From NCBI GenBank assembly GCA_902464615.1, contig CABQKA010000002.1, forward strand, positions 124,001 through 188,000: a DNA stretch of 64,000 nt, in the 5' to 3' direction. The first letter of the stretch is position 1, and every line of letters starts with the position of its first letter. The notes below the pieces were generated by a model. That model saw nothing but the letters and a program-made list of their open reading frames with translations, searched no databases and was not told the DNA's origin. Position numbers and translations under genes: made by a program. This document shows positions 1 through 7,568 of this stretch, in pieces. The stretch is from an uncultured Prevotella sp. GTDB lineage: Bacteria; Bacteroidota; Bacteroidia; Bacteroidales; Bacteroidaceae.

Positions 1-292
1 TCAGGCGGTCTATGCCGCATTCCCCTACCGCCACTATCTGCGGGTGCGGCAACAGCCGCTCCAGGCCGGCAAATGCGGCTTGGGCGGTGGCCTCGTCGGC
101 CGTCCACCAGGGATGGACGCCGGCGGAGTAGAAGCCGCCCGGCAACGGGCGGAATTTCTCCGGCTCCAGAAGCCAGGACAAGGGCAGGTTGACGATGGCC
201 GTTCCCGGCGGGGCGGAAAGGTCGTGCGTGTGGAAATCCAGTTCGGGCATGGCGGAAAAGTTGGGGGAAGAGTGGAAGACGGTGCGGGGCAT
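1..292 (-). CDS. TatD family metal-dependent hydrolase, 3' end cut by window edge
   Basis: The reading frame opens at ATG 292 and runs off the left edge, giving 97 codons. The visible N-terminal part has the metal-binding DFHTHD motif (residues 19-24), then SAGVHPWW and VAVGECGIDRL, which are the first conserved blocks of TatD-type amidohydrolases (3'-5' exonuclease or amidohydrolase activity in characterised members). A second in-frame ATG at 250 lies closer to the HTH motif and could be the true start. It follows yidD on the same strand after a 158-base gap filled by 21-base repeats. It is probably the last gene of the rnpA-yidD run. Family is clear; the substrate is not. Confidence 0.85.
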   Translation of the reverse strand, partial: MPRTVFHSSPNFSAMPELDFHTHDLSAPPGTAIVNLPLSWLLEPEKFRPLPGGFYSAGVHPWWTADEATAQAAFAGLERLLPHPQIVAVGECGIDRL

Positions 293-346
293 ATTCCCGC
301 CCGTGGCGGCCCCGGGCTGAAGGAGAGCGGGCCAGGCTTTGGAAAA

Positions 347-404
347 ACGGGGCTAAGGCCCGCAGGCACGGGGCTAAGGGAAGGAAACACGGGGCTAAGG
401 CCCG
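347..404. repeat. Intergenic 21-base-period repeat, locus A (3 units)
   Basis: Three copies of acggggctaagg(cccg) start at 347, 368 and 389, exactly 21 bases apart. They fill the gap between yidD and tatD. Same family as the repeats at 5289, 10918, 22244, 30574, 34980 and 41237. Confidence 0.85.
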
Positions 405-450
405 CAGACGGAAAGACTGCCGGCGGCGGCCGGCCGGGCCTCCTTGCCGC

Positions 451-675
451 TCAGGGCACGGGGTCGTAGCCGCTGCCGCCCCAGGGATGGCAGCGCAGGA
501 TGCGCCTCACGGCCAGGTAAAGGCCTTTCACCGGTCCGTGCTTACGCAGCGCTTCGACGGCATACTGCGAGCAAGTGGGCGTGAAGCGGCACGAGGGCGG
601 TTTCAGCGGCGAGATGTAGCGTTGGTAGAAGCGGATGGGCGCAATGAGCAGGAGGGTCAGCCAGCGGCGTATCAT
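451..675 (-). CDS. yidD: Membrane protein insertion efficiency factor YidD
   Basis: A 74-residue protein of the normal YidD length. YidD helps the YidC insertase place proteins in the inner membrane. Seen here: a hydrophobic amphipathic N-terminus (about residues 4-20), then the family signature CRFTPTCSQYAVEAL (29-43) with Cys29 and Cys35, and a conserved CHPWGGSGYDPVP tail with Cys62. The start overlaps the rnpA stop by four bases, so the two are translationally coupled, which is the usual rnpA-yidD arrangement. The identification rests on motifs along nearly the whole chain. Confidence 0.97.
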   Translation of the reverse strand: MIRRWLTLLLIAPIRFYQRYISPLKPPSCRFTPTCSQYAVEALRKHGPVKGLYLAVRRILRCHPWGGSGYDPVP

Positions 676-1082
676 GGTTCGGAACGGGAAAGTTGCGCCG
701 CCTGCACTTTCTCCGCCGCGAGCTGCAGGAGGCGTATGACGCTCGCGTGGACTGCGGCCGAAGGCATGGGCCTGTCGGCCAGCCAGATGAAGCCCAGCAT
801 GAGTCCCGTTCCCTCCGGGAGGACGGCCTGCAGCGTCTCCTTGTTGAGGCGGTAGGCCTCGCGGAGCTGACGCTTGGCGCGGTTGCGGTCTACGGCGCGG
901 TGCAGGTGGCGTTTGCCCACGCTGATGAGCACGCGCACGGCCGGCCCGCAGGCGTGGGGCACCGGGCGGTAGGTGAGGCGCACGGGGTAGGCGGTGATGG
1001 CGCGGCTGCCCGCCGAGAAGAGGGCTTCGATGTCGCGTTTCAGACAGAGATGTTCGGCTTTGGGAAAGGCGTGCGGGCGCAT
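672..1082 (-). CDS. rnpA: Ribonuclease P protein component
   Basis: Protein subunit of RNase P, which with the catalytic RNA removes 5' leaders from tRNA precursors. From ATG 1082 it has 136 residues, a typical RnpA length. The signature RNRAKRQLREAYR lies at residues 66-78 and a basic patch KRHLHRAVDR just before it. The open frame extends upstream to 1232, but that extension runs through the hemD terminator hairpin and into hemD, so I place the start at MRPHAFPK. It is followed by yidD with a four-base overlap. Confidence 0.95.
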   Translation of the reverse strand: MRPHAFPKAEHLCLKRDIEALFSAGSRAITAYPVRLTYRPVPHACGPAVRVLISVGKRHLHRAVDRNRAKRQLREAYRLNKETLQAVLPEGTGLMLGFIWLADRPMPSAAVHASVIRLLQLAAEKVQAAQLSRSEP

Positions 1083-1110
1083 GTGGGGAACGGGTTGTAG
1101 ATGGGATGTC

Positions 1111-1180
1111 GGGAAAAATGAACCGTCTCCCGCGCGGAAAGTGGCCGGTGGCCGGTCACGGTGTTCCGCGCGGGAGACGG
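1111..1180 (-). terminator. Intrinsic terminator after hemD
   Basis: Perfect 17-base inverted repeat ccgtctcccgcgcggaa (1123-1139) and its complement (1164-1180), 24-base loop. On the minus strand it is followed by TTCATTTTTCCC. It sits 38 bases past the hemD stop and before rnpA. Confidence 0.75.
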
Positions 1181-1218
1181 TGAAGGTATGGTCCGCCGTG
1201 CGGCGGGGCAAGGCCCGG

Positions 1219-1959
1219 TCAGGGCTTTTCATCCAGATAGAGGCTGAGCGAGGCCGGCATGGAGGGCGCCTTTTCCGTGGGGGCTTCGAGGTCGAGCGTC
1301 AGTCCGGCTTCTTCGATGGCCTTGGCCGTGGCTTTGCCGAAGCAGCCCAGCTTGATGCCCCTGTCCTTGAAGTCGGGCACGGCCTTGAGCAGCGACTCGA
1401 CGCCTGCGGGCGTGAAGAGGATGACCATGTCGAAGTCGAAGGCCTGGCCTTCGGGAAGCGGGTTGCTCAAGGTGCGGTACATCACGCACTCCGTGTGCTT
1501 GAGCTTCTTGGCTTCGAGCATCTGGTGCAGCTCGTCGCTGTGTACGTCGCTTTGGGGAATGAGGTATTTTTCCACTTTGTGCTTCGCCATGAGCTGTATC
1601 AGGTCGGGCAACTTGCCGCTTTCGGGATAGAAGGCCTTGCGCTTGCGGTACTGGATGTACTTTTGCATGTAGAGGGATACGGCCTCTGAGATGCTGAAGT
1701 ATTTCATGTCCTCGGGCACGGCGACGCGCAAATCCTTGCACAGCGTGAAAAAGTGGTCAATGGCATGGCGTGAGTTGAAGACTATGGCCGTGTGGTCGAG
1801 AATCTGGACCTTTTGTTGCCGGAACTCGCGGGCGGTGAGGCTTTCTATTTTGATGAGCGGGTGGAATACGAGTTCGACGTTGTGTTTGCGTGCTATCTCA
1901 TAATAGGGAGACTTCTCGGAAGCAGGCTGCGGCTGCGAGACAAGAATCTTCTTAACCAT
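1219..1959 (-). CDS. hemD: Uroporphyrinogen-III synthase
   Basis: 246 residues. HemD closes hydroxymethylbilane into uroporphyrinogen III, the branch point to haem and corrinoids. The sequence shows the two-lobe HemD pattern: an N-terminal lobe with VFNSRHAIDHFF (about 60-71), a middle lobe, and a C-terminal lobe with VILFTPAGVESLLKAVPDF and LGCFGKATAKAIEEAGL. This divergent form is the one usually found beside DUF4271 and rnpA in Bacteroidota. It begins 16 bases after the DUF4271 gene and ends at a clear terminator. Catalysis in this family depends on fold more than on fixed residues, so the call rests on overall pattern and neighbourhood. Confidence 0.9.
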   Translation of the reverse strand: MVKKILVSQPQPASEKSPYYEIARKHNVELVFHPLIKIESLTAREFRQQKVQILDHTAIVFNSRHAIDHFFTLCKDLRVAVPEDMKYFSISEAVSLYMQKYIQYRKRKAFYPESGKLPDLIQLMAKHKVEKYLIPQSDVHSDELHQMLEAKKLKHTECVMYRTLSNPLPEGQAFDFDMVILFTPAGVESLLKAVPDFKDRGIKLGCFGKATAKAIEEAGLTLDLEAPTEKAPSMPASLSLYLDEKP

Positions 1960-1975
1960 GAATACCTACGATTTC

Positions 1976-2935
1976 TTACGGGTTTGATGTCAGATAAAAT
2001 GCTGCCCGCAGCAATACGCGCCACAGCACGAGAGCGGGGGCTATTTCGAGCGCACAAAAGTACAAAATTAAATGGACACAGCCCAGCGCGCCTTGAAAAA
2101 ATATGCTGAAACACCTGAACAGGAGCGGAATTTTGACCGCTACGATAAGGGCGGCAAAGCCTAAAAGCATGTTTTCGTAGCTCAAGTCGAAGTAGACGAC
2201 CAGCAGGGTGAGCGGTATCAGCGCCAGCCCCTGGACGAGTAGGGACAGTTGGAACGTCTCAGACCACATTTGCGCCTGTCTCCGCCCGAAGAGGGTGCGG
2301 TTCACGGCCTGGTAGAGCAGTCCCTTGAAAGCGTAGTAGAGGAAACAGGCCCCGGCGCCGATGCCCAGGACAGTATAGGGCGAAGTGTCGTCGAGCAGTC
2401 CCGGGCTGCGGTGCTGTATGAAATCGTAGTAGAGGATACTGAGCAGGAAACAGGTGATACACGTCATCAGCCATTGGGCACGGCGCTCGTTGCCTGTGCG
2501 TTCGTCCAGGGCTTCGGCGTGTGCGGGGTGGTGCAGCATGTCCTTCAGGCATTCGCGCAGGTAGTGGCGCAGCGTGGCGAGCACCCATGCGGCCAGAAAA
2601 AAGCTCAGGAGCAGTGCGCCCGTGATGTAGTTGTCCGTGCGGAAAGAGTAGGGCAGCAGGTCGCCCGTGAAGCCCGGCATCTCTGTCGCGGGGAGGCGTT
2701 CGATGCGGAACAGCGGCAGTTCTACCGTGTCGGGTTGTGCTTCGGCCGTCTTTACCGCAAAGAGACTGTCGGCGCTTTGCGGGTGCAGCCCGGGCCATTC
2801 CGCCGTCTCGGCCACCTCATCGGGCCGGAGCAGGTAGCGCGGGAGGCTGTCGGCCGGCAGTGCGAGACTGTCGGGCGTGGCGGCCTGTGGCGCGAGGCTG
2901 TCGGCGGGTGCGGGTATGGAGTTGCGGTAGGGCAT
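1976..2935 (-). CDS. DUF4271 integral membrane protein
   Basis: 319 residues. The first 100 are Pro/Ala/Ser-rich and contain repeated ADSL segments. Hydrophobic helices follow at about 104-122 and 150-175, with several more up to the C-terminus. This matches the DUF4271 family, which in Bacteroidota stands next to hemD. No biochemical role is established to my knowledge. It lies 12 bases after the LOG gene and 16 before hemD, so it is probably cotranscribed. Confidence 0.85.
   Translation of the reverse strand: MPYRNSIPAPADSLAPQAATPDSLALPADSLPRYLLRPDEVAETAEWPGLHPQSADSLFAVKTAEAQPDTVELPLFRIERLPATEMPGFTGDLLPYSFRTDNYITGALLLSFFLAAWVLATLRHYLRECLKDMLHHPAHAEALDERTGNERRAQWLMTCITCFLLSILYYDFIQHRSPGLLDDTSPYTVLGIGAGACFLYYAFKGLLYQAVNRTLFGRRQAQMWSETFQLSLLVQGLALIPLTLLVVYFDLSYENMLLGFAALIVAVKIPLLFRCFSIFFQGALGCVHLILYFCALEIAPALVLWRVLLRAAFYLTSNP
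2055..2070 (-). promoter_or_regulatory. Possible internal promoter for hemD (two adjacent -7 boxes)
   Basis: On the minus strand TAATTTTG and TACTTTTG stand back to back inside the 3' end of the DUF4271 gene, about 100 bases before hemD. No good TTG at -33, so this may only be coding sequence. Confidence 0.25.
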
Positions 2936-2947
2936 GGGCAGTTATGG

Positions 2948-3523
2948 TCAGAGGGCGGCGAATTTACGCACTGCGGGGTCCCACAAGGGAGTATTCTCGG
3001 CCAGGCGGAGCGCTTCGGCGGGTGTGCGGGCCACGCTCCAGATGGAAAGGTGCCGGCGGCGCATGAAGTGTTCGTCCGCCGCCCGTTCCAGCAGCGCGAG
3101 CAAGGGGTCGTAGAACCCGCCGGTGTTCAGGATGACGATGGGCTTGAGAAACAGGCCCAGCTGCTTCCAGGTGATGGCTTCGAGCAGCTCCTCAAGGGTG
3201 CCTACGCCGCCGGGCAGGGCGATGCATGCGTCGGCCATTTCGGCCATTTTTGCTTTGCGGCGGTGCATGTCGGGGGTGACGACGAGGCGCGTCATGCCCT
3301 CGTGCTGCCAGCCCTGGTCTACCATGAAGCGGGGGATGACGCCGATGGTTTCGCCCCCGGCTTCAAGGCAGGCTTCGGCGGCCGCGGCCATGAGTCCCGA
3401 GCGGCCGGCGCCGTTGATGAGGGCGTGGCCGGAGAGGCCGATGAGGCGGCCCAGTTCGCGTGCGGCCTCGACGTAGAGGTGCGGGACTTGTCCGCTCGAT
3501 GCGGCGTAGACGGTGATGTGCAT
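2948..3523 (-). CDS. LOG family protein (nucleoside 5'-monophosphate phosphoribohydrolase)
   Basis: 191 residues, TIGR00730/LOG fold. The family hydrolyses the N-glycosidic bond of purine or cytokinin nucleoside monophosphates. The nucleotide-binding signature PGGVGTLEE is at 104-112, preceded by MHRRKAKM (86-93) with the conserved Arg-Lys, and NGAGRSGLM (38-46) binds phosphate in relatives. In bacteria it is often misnamed lysine decarboxylase. It lies in the metK cluster. Directly upstream is a shortened duplicate of its own 5' end (3539-3661). The start ATG 3523 is clear because the duplicate copy has ACG at the same place. Confidence 0.92.
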   Translation of the reverse strand: MHITVYAASSGQVPHLYVEAARELGRLIGLSGHALINGAGRSGLMAAAAEACLEAGGETIGVIPRFMVDQGWQHEGMTRLVVTPDMHRRKAKMAEMADACIALPGGVGTLEELLEAITWKQLGLFLKPIVILNTGGFYDPLLALLERAADEHFMRRRHLSIWSVARTPAEALRLAENTPLWDPAVRKFAAL

Positions 3524-3538
3524 GGGGAATTAGGGGGA

Positions 3539-3661
3539 TTAGAGGCCGGCGGCTTCGGCAGCCGCGGCCATAAGTGGCGAGCGGTCGGCGCCGTTGGCGG
3601 CGGCCCCGACGTAGAGGTGCGGGACCTGTCCGCCCGATGCGGCGTAGACGGTGATGTGCGT
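3539..3661 (-). pseudogene. Truncated tandem copy of the LOG gene 5' end
   Basis: The minus-strand frame reads 41 codons starting THITVYAAS and ending EAAGL-stop. It matches LOG residues 1-21 and then 38-51, with about 14-17 codons deleted between, and ACG replaces the ATG start. The bases after its stop (CCCCCTAATTCCCC) copy the metK-LOG spacer, so the repeat unit covers the end of metK, the spacer and the start of LOG. The offset between copies is 138-139 bases. It has no start codon and no catalytic motif. Confidence 0.85.
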
Positions 3662-3677
3662 GGGGAAATAAGGGGGA

Positions 3678-4970
3678 TTAGAGGCCGAAGGCTTCGCGGA
3701 TGCGGTCTACGTAGTCGAGCTTTTCCCACGTGAAGAGTTCCACTTCCATGCGCTTTTTGCCCAGTTCTTCGGTGCCGAACTCCTTGACGACGGTCTGGGG
3801 CGTGCGGCCCACGTGGCCGTAGCGTGCGGTTTCCTCGTAGATGGGCTGGCGCAGCTTCAGGCGGTCGGCGATGGCGCGGGGGCGCAAGTCGAAGAGTTCG
3901 CTTATCTTTTGTGCGATTTCGCCGTCGTCGAGGGCCACGTGGCTGCGCCCGTAGGTGTTTACGTAGACGCTTACGGGCTCGGCCACGCCGATGGCGTAGC
4001 TGAGCTGGACGAGCATTTCGTCGGCCACGCCGGCGGCTACCATGTTCTTGGCGATGTGTCGTGCGGCGTAGGCGGCCGAGCGGTCCACTTTCGAGGGGTC
4101 TTTTCCGGAGAAGGCGCCGCCGCCGTGCGCGCCGCGGCCGCCGTAGGTGTCGACGATGATCTTACGGCCGGTCAGTCCGGTGTCGCCGTGCGGGCCGCCG
4201 ATGACGAATTTGCCTGTCGGGTTGACCAGGTAGTGCGTGCGGCCTTGCGCGAAGAGTGCGCGCACTTCCGGGGTGTGTATGCGCTCTTCGAGGACGCGGG
4301 GGATGAGGATGTGTTCCACGTCGTCCTTGATGCGGGCCACCATTTGCGCGTCGGCGGCGGCCTGCGAGCCGGCTTCGGCGGCGCTGATGAACTCGTCGTG
4401 CTGCGTGGAGACGACGATGGTGGGGATGCCCACGGCGCGGCCTTGCCCGTCGTATTCCACGGTGACCTGGCTCTTCGAGTCGGGGCGCAGGTAGGTCATG
4501 ACCTTGCCTTCGCGGCGGATTTCGGCCAGCACGATGAGCAGGTCGTGGGCCAGCGAGAGGGGCAGGGGCATGTAGGTGTCGGTCTCGTTGTTGGCGTAGC
4601 CGAACATCATGCCTTGGTCGCCCGCGCCTTGCGCGTCGGGGTCGTCGCGGTCCACGCCGCGGCGGATGTCGGCGCTCTGCTCGTGGAGGGCGGAGAGGAT
4701 GGCGCAGCTTTCGGCGTCGAAGCGGTATTCGGCTTTCGTGTAGCCGATGCGGCGGATGGTGCGGCGCACCACGTCCTGCAGGTCGATGCGCGCGTGCGAC
4801 TTGATTTCGCCGGCCACGATGACTTGCCCGGTCGTGACGAGTGTCTCGCACGCTACTTTCGAGTCGGCGTCGCCGGCCAGCAGCTCGTCGAGCACGGCGT
4901 CGGAAATCTGGTCCGCCACTTTGTCGGGGTGGCCTTCCGAAACGGATTCAGAGGTGAAGAGGTATCCCAT
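3678..4970 (-). CDS. metK: S-adenosylmethionine synthetase
   Basis: 430 residues from ATG 4970. It makes SAM from methionine and ATP. Seen: the N-terminal FTSESVSEGHPDKVADQ block with the catalytic GHPDKVAD (13-20), GAGDQGMMFGYA with the ATP-binding motif, FVIGGPHGDTGLTGRK, and the phosphate loop GGGAFSGKDPSKVDRS. The frame is open for another 79 codons upstream, but that stretch is the structured leader with a terminator hairpin and no family similarity, so the start is MGYLFTSES. First gene of the cluster; control probably comes from the SAM-II-like leader at 5109-5161. Confidence 0.98.
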   Translation of the reverse strand: MGYLFTSESVSEGHPDKVADQISDAVLDELLAGDADSKVACETLVTTGQVIVAGEIKSHARIDLQDVVRRTIRRIGYTKAEYRFDAESCAILSALHEQSADIRRGVDRDDPDAQGAGDQGMMFGYANNETDTYMPLPLSLAHDLLIVLAEIRREGKVMTYLRPDSKSQVTVEYDGQGRAVGIPTIVVSTQHDEFISAAEAGSQAAADAQMVARIKDDVEHILIPRVLEERIHTPEVRALFAQGRTHYLVNPTGKFVIGGPHGDTGLTGRKIIVDTYGGRGAHGGGAFSGKDPSKVDRSAAYAARHIAKNMVAAGVADEMLVQLSYAIGVAEPVSVYVNTYGRSHVALDDGEIAQKISELFDLRPRAIADRLKLRQPIYEETARYGHVGRTPQTVVKEFGTEELGKKRMEVELFTWEKLDYVDRIREAFGL

Positions 4971-4996
4971 TTCTTCGTTTGTTTTATGAGGTTTGC

Positions 4997-5034
4997 ATAA
5001 AAAAATATCTGCCCGGCGCTGTGCGGAGGCAGAT
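4997..5034 (-). terminator. Terminator-like hairpin in the metK leader (attenuator)
   Basis: The stem atctgcc/ggcagat (5007-5013 with 5028-5034) is followed on the minus strand by ATTTTTTTAT. It lies between the SAM-II-like element and the metK start, about 27 bases before the ATG, where it could stop transcription when SAM is plentiful. Confidence 0.6.
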
Positions 5035-5108
5035 CGATTCGGAAATGGCTGTGTGGAGTGCTTGCCCGTAAGGGCCGGCCGCTTCCGCTTTGCGGGAAAG
5101 GGTGCGGG

Positions 5109-5161
5109 CCGTCGTTTTAGCATTTTTTTCTGAGGTTGCAAGCAGCCAAATCTGTCCTCGT
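5109..5161 (-). ncRNA. SAM-II-like riboswitch upstream of metK
   Basis: The minus-strand RNA has, in order, a short P1 stem GAGG/CCTC enclosing CAGATTTGGCTGCTTGCAA, then AGAAAAAAATGCTAAAACG. The GATTTG, CTTGCA and AAATGCTAAAA blocks in this order and spacing are what I recall of the SAM-II (metA motif) consensus, which is known from Alphaproteobacteria and Bacteroidota in front of methionine and SAM genes. It begins about 10 bases after the predicted transcription start. P1 is short and I could not model the pseudoknot. Confidence 0.65.
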
Positions 5162-5176
5162 CTCGATTTTCGGCTG

Positions 5177-5207
5177 CAAAATTACGGTTTTCCGCCGGGC
5201 AGGCCAA
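5177..5207 (-). promoter_or_regulatory. metK promoter
   Basis: Minus-strand TAATTTTG (5177-5184), 20 bases, then TTG (5205-5207): a full Bacteroidota -33/-7 pair, predicting transcription start near 5170. Confidence 0.75.
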
Positions 5208-5288
5208 ATTTTCTTCCGTCTTTTTTGCCTTTCCGCGCTTCGCGGCTTCCGGGGAGGGGGCGGCGCGTGCCCGGCGCGGCGCACGCGC

Positions 5289-5350
5289 AGAACGCGGCCT
5301 ATCCCCGTGTGCACGGGAATAGGCCGCGTTCTGCCGGGGCTAAGGCCCGT
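5289..5350. repeat. Intergenic repeat, locus B: long inverted repeat plus one unit
   Basis: Two 21-base arms (5289-5309 and 5312-5332) are inverted copies with one mismatch, separated by two bases. Each contains the ggcctat(c/t)cccgt form of the element. A ggggctaaggcccgt unit follows at 5336-5350. The hairpin lies 33 bases beyond the S41 peptidase stop and may act as its 3' end, though no T-run follows. Confidence 0.8.
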
Positions 5351-5364
5351 GGCGCCCCGTACCG

Positions 5365-6960
5365 TCAGGGGTGCGCGGGGGCGTCTTCCTCGAGCCATTG
5401 GAGCGCGCGCTTGACGATGTCGCTCCGCTGGTTGATGATCTGGAAATATTCCGAACGGTCCCAGACGTTGTAGCCGATGAGCGCCTTGAGCATGAAGCGC
5501 AGGTCGGGCAGGGTCTTTTCGCGTTCGGCCTCGTCCTTGGGCTTGATGTTCTTGTCCGCGGCCTTCCGCAGCAGGTCGTCGAGGAGGCTGGCCGGGACTT
5601 CGTACTTCTCGGCGTAGTCGCGGAAGTCGGGGTATTCCTTCTCTATCTCGCGGCGGTGCTCGTCGGCGTAGCGCAGTGCGGTGGTGGTGATGAGGTTGTT
5701 GCGCTGTATGGCCATGTAGTAGGGCGTGTAGGTCGTCGTGTCGAGGGGGACGAAGATGTCCGGCATGATGCCGCCGCCGCCATAGACGGCGCGGCCCTTT
5801 GACAGGGTGCGGTAGACCTTTGTGCTGTCCAGGTGGATGCTGTCGATAGAGGTCAGCTCGCCGTGGTCGTAGCGGTTGAGCAGGTCGCGGCTGTAGGCTT
5901 CTCCCTGCCCTTTGACGTAAGGTTTCTGGATGCAGCGTCCGGAGGGTGTGTAGTAGTGTGACACGGTGAGGCGTATCATGGAGCCGTCGGGCAGTTCGAC
6001 GGGCCGCTGCACGAGTCCTTTTCCGAACGTGCGGCGGCCGACGATGGTGCCGCGGTCGTGGTCCTGCACGGCGCCGCTGACGATTTCGGCGGCCGAGGCG
6101 GTGTATTCGTCGACGAGGATGACGAGGCGTCCCTTGCGGAAGAGGCCTCCGTCCTTGGCCTCAAGCACGCTGCGGGGCGAGTTGCGGCCTTCGGTGTAGA
6201 CCACGAGGCTGCCCGGCTCGAGGAACTCGCTGGCCACGTCGGCCGCGGCGCCGAGGTAGCCCCCGCCGTTATATTGCAGGTCGAAGACGAGGTCGCGCAT
6301 GCCTTGCTTCTGGAGTTGTGCGATGGCGTCGTGCACCTCTTTGCCGGAGGTGGCGCCGAAGCGGTCCAGGTGGATATAGCCGATGCCCGGGGCCATCATG
6401 TAGACGGCGTCGACCGTATTGACGGGAATCTTGTCGCGGGTGAGGGTGAAGGTGAGACGGTCCGCCACGCCGTGGCGCACCACTTCGAGCTTCACCTTCG
6501 TGCCTTTCGGGCCGCGGAGCTTGCGCATGATGCTGTCGCGGTCCATCTTGACGCCGGCAATCGGTTCGCCGTCGACGCTGACAATGCGGTCGCCGGCCAG
6601 GATGCCGGCTTTCTCGCTCGGGCCTTTGGAGGTGGGCTGGATGACCACGAGCGTGTCTTCCAGCATGTTAAAGGAGACGCCAATGCCTTCGAAGTTGCCT
6701 TCGAGCGGCTCGTTCATCTTCTTCGTCTCCTCGGGGTTGGTGTAGGAGGAGTGGGGGTCCAGGCTCTTGAGCATACCGTTGATGGCGTCTTCGACCAGCT
6801 TCTTCTGGTCTACGCTGTCGACGTAAAGGTTGGCGATAGCGAGCTGGGCGAACTGGAGCTTCCTGATTTGCTCGATGTCGATGTCGGCTTCGCCATTCCG
6901 CTGTGCCCTTCCGGCGGCGAGGCACGCCGCGGCGAGCAGGAATAGGAGGATACGTTTCAT
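5365..6960 (-). CDS. C-terminal processing peptidase, S41 family
   Basis: 531 residues with an N-terminal signal peptide (1-19), so periplasmic. Order of parts: helical N-terminal region with LDPHSSYTNPEE (67-78), a PDZ domain (about 95-165), then the S41 catalytic core. The Ser/Lys dyad is visible as TASAAEI (Ser289) and GKGLVQ (Lys314), and the substrate-shaping DLQYNGGGYL is at 227-236. Such Ctp/Prc proteases trim or degrade periplasmic and outer-membrane proteins from their C-terminus. It starts two bases after coaD ends, in the parE-coaD-S41 order common in Bacteroidales. Confidence 0.93.
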   Translation of the reverse strand: MKRILLFLLAAACLAAGRAQRNGEADIDIEQIRKLQFAQLAIANLYVDSVDQKKLVEDAINGMLKSLDPHSSYTNPEETKKMNEPLEGNFEGIGVSFNMLEDTLVVIQPTSKGPSEKAGILAGDRIVSVDGEPIAGVKMDRDSIMRKLRGPKGTKVKLEVVRHGVADRLTFTLTRDKIPVNTVDAVYMMAPGIGYIHLDRFGATSGKEVHDAIAQLQKQGMRDLVFDLQYNGGGYLGAAADVASEFLEPGSLVVYTEGRNSPRSVLEAKDGGLFRKGRLVILVDEYTASAAEIVSGAVQDHDRGTIVGRRTFGKGLVQRPVELPDGSMIRLTVSHYYTPSGRCIQKPYVKGQGEAYSRDLLNRYDHGELTSIDSIHLDSTKVYRTLSKGRAVYGGGGIMPDIFVPLDTTTYTPYYMAIQRNNLITTTALRYADEHRREIEKEYPDFRDYAEKYEVPASLLDDLLRKAADKNIKPKDEAEREKTLPDLRFMLKALIGYNVWDRSEYFQIINQRSDIVKRALQWLEEDAPAHP

Positions 6961-6962
6961 AA

Positions 6963-7517
6963 TCAGAGTTTGTTTTTTTCTTTCTTGTCGGGCAGGAAGC
7001 GGCTTACGTCCTTGCCGAAAGCAATCAGTTCGCGCACGACGCTCGAAGAGATGCTCGAGAAGTGGGGCTCGGTGAAGAGGAGCACGGTCTCTACGCCCGA
7101 GAGCAGGCGGTTCATGTTGGCGATGTCGCGCTCGTATTCGAAGTCCTTGACGGAGCGCAGGCCGCGCAGGATGAACTGTGCGCCTTCGCGCCGGGCGAGG
7201 TCGATGGTGAGGTCGTCGTAGCTGACGACGCTCACGCGCGGCTCGTCGGCGTAGAGCTCGCTGATGGCGCGGACGCGGGCTTCGTGGGAATAGAGCGGGC
7301 GCTTCCGCTCGTTGATGCCGACGCCGATGACGATTTTGTCGAACATGGGGAGGCCGCGCTCCACAATGCTGGCGTGGCCAACGGTGAAGGGGTCGAACGA
7401 GCCGGGGAATATGGCGATTTTCTTCGTCGCGGTGTCCTGCCGCGCGGCGGACGGTCCGTTTTCGTCCCGCGGGGCGGGAGCGGCCTGTGCCGCTATGGAG
7501 AGGTCTTTCTTGTTCAT
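6963..7517 (-). CDS. coaD: Phosphopantetheine adenylyltransferase
   Basis: 184 residues; makes dephospho-CoA from 4'-phosphopantetheine and ATP. The nucleotidyltransferase signature FPGSFDPFTVGH is at 37-48, followed by RGLRSVKDFEYE and the C-terminal ISSSVVREL that binds ATP. The family is usually about 155-160 residues, so the first 32 or so (Ala/Pro/Arg-rich) look like an extension; no later ATG lies before the core, so I keep this start. Placed between parE and the S41 peptidase. Confidence 0.95.
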   Translation of the reverse strand: MNKKDLSIAAQAAPAPRDENGPSAARQDTATKKIAIFPGSFDPFTVGHASIVERGLPMFDKIVIGVGINERKRPLYSHEARVRAISELYADEPRVSVVSYDDLTIDLARREGAQFILRGLRSVKDFEYERDIANMNRLLSGVETVLLFTEPHFSSISSSVVRELIAFGKDVSRFLPDKKEKNKL

Positions 7518-7568
7518 GCCTTGATGCGGTTTGGTTTGGGTTTTCCGGTCCGGGACGGGGGATGCGGC

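Noticed and set aside
1083..1232. Upstream extension of RnpA
   Set aside because: Overlaps the hemD 3' end and its terminator hairpin; RnpA length fits only from 1082.
4971..5207. 79-residue N-terminal extension of MetK
   Set aside because: Covers a riboswitch-like leader and terminator; MetK proteins begin at the FTSESVSEGHPDK region.
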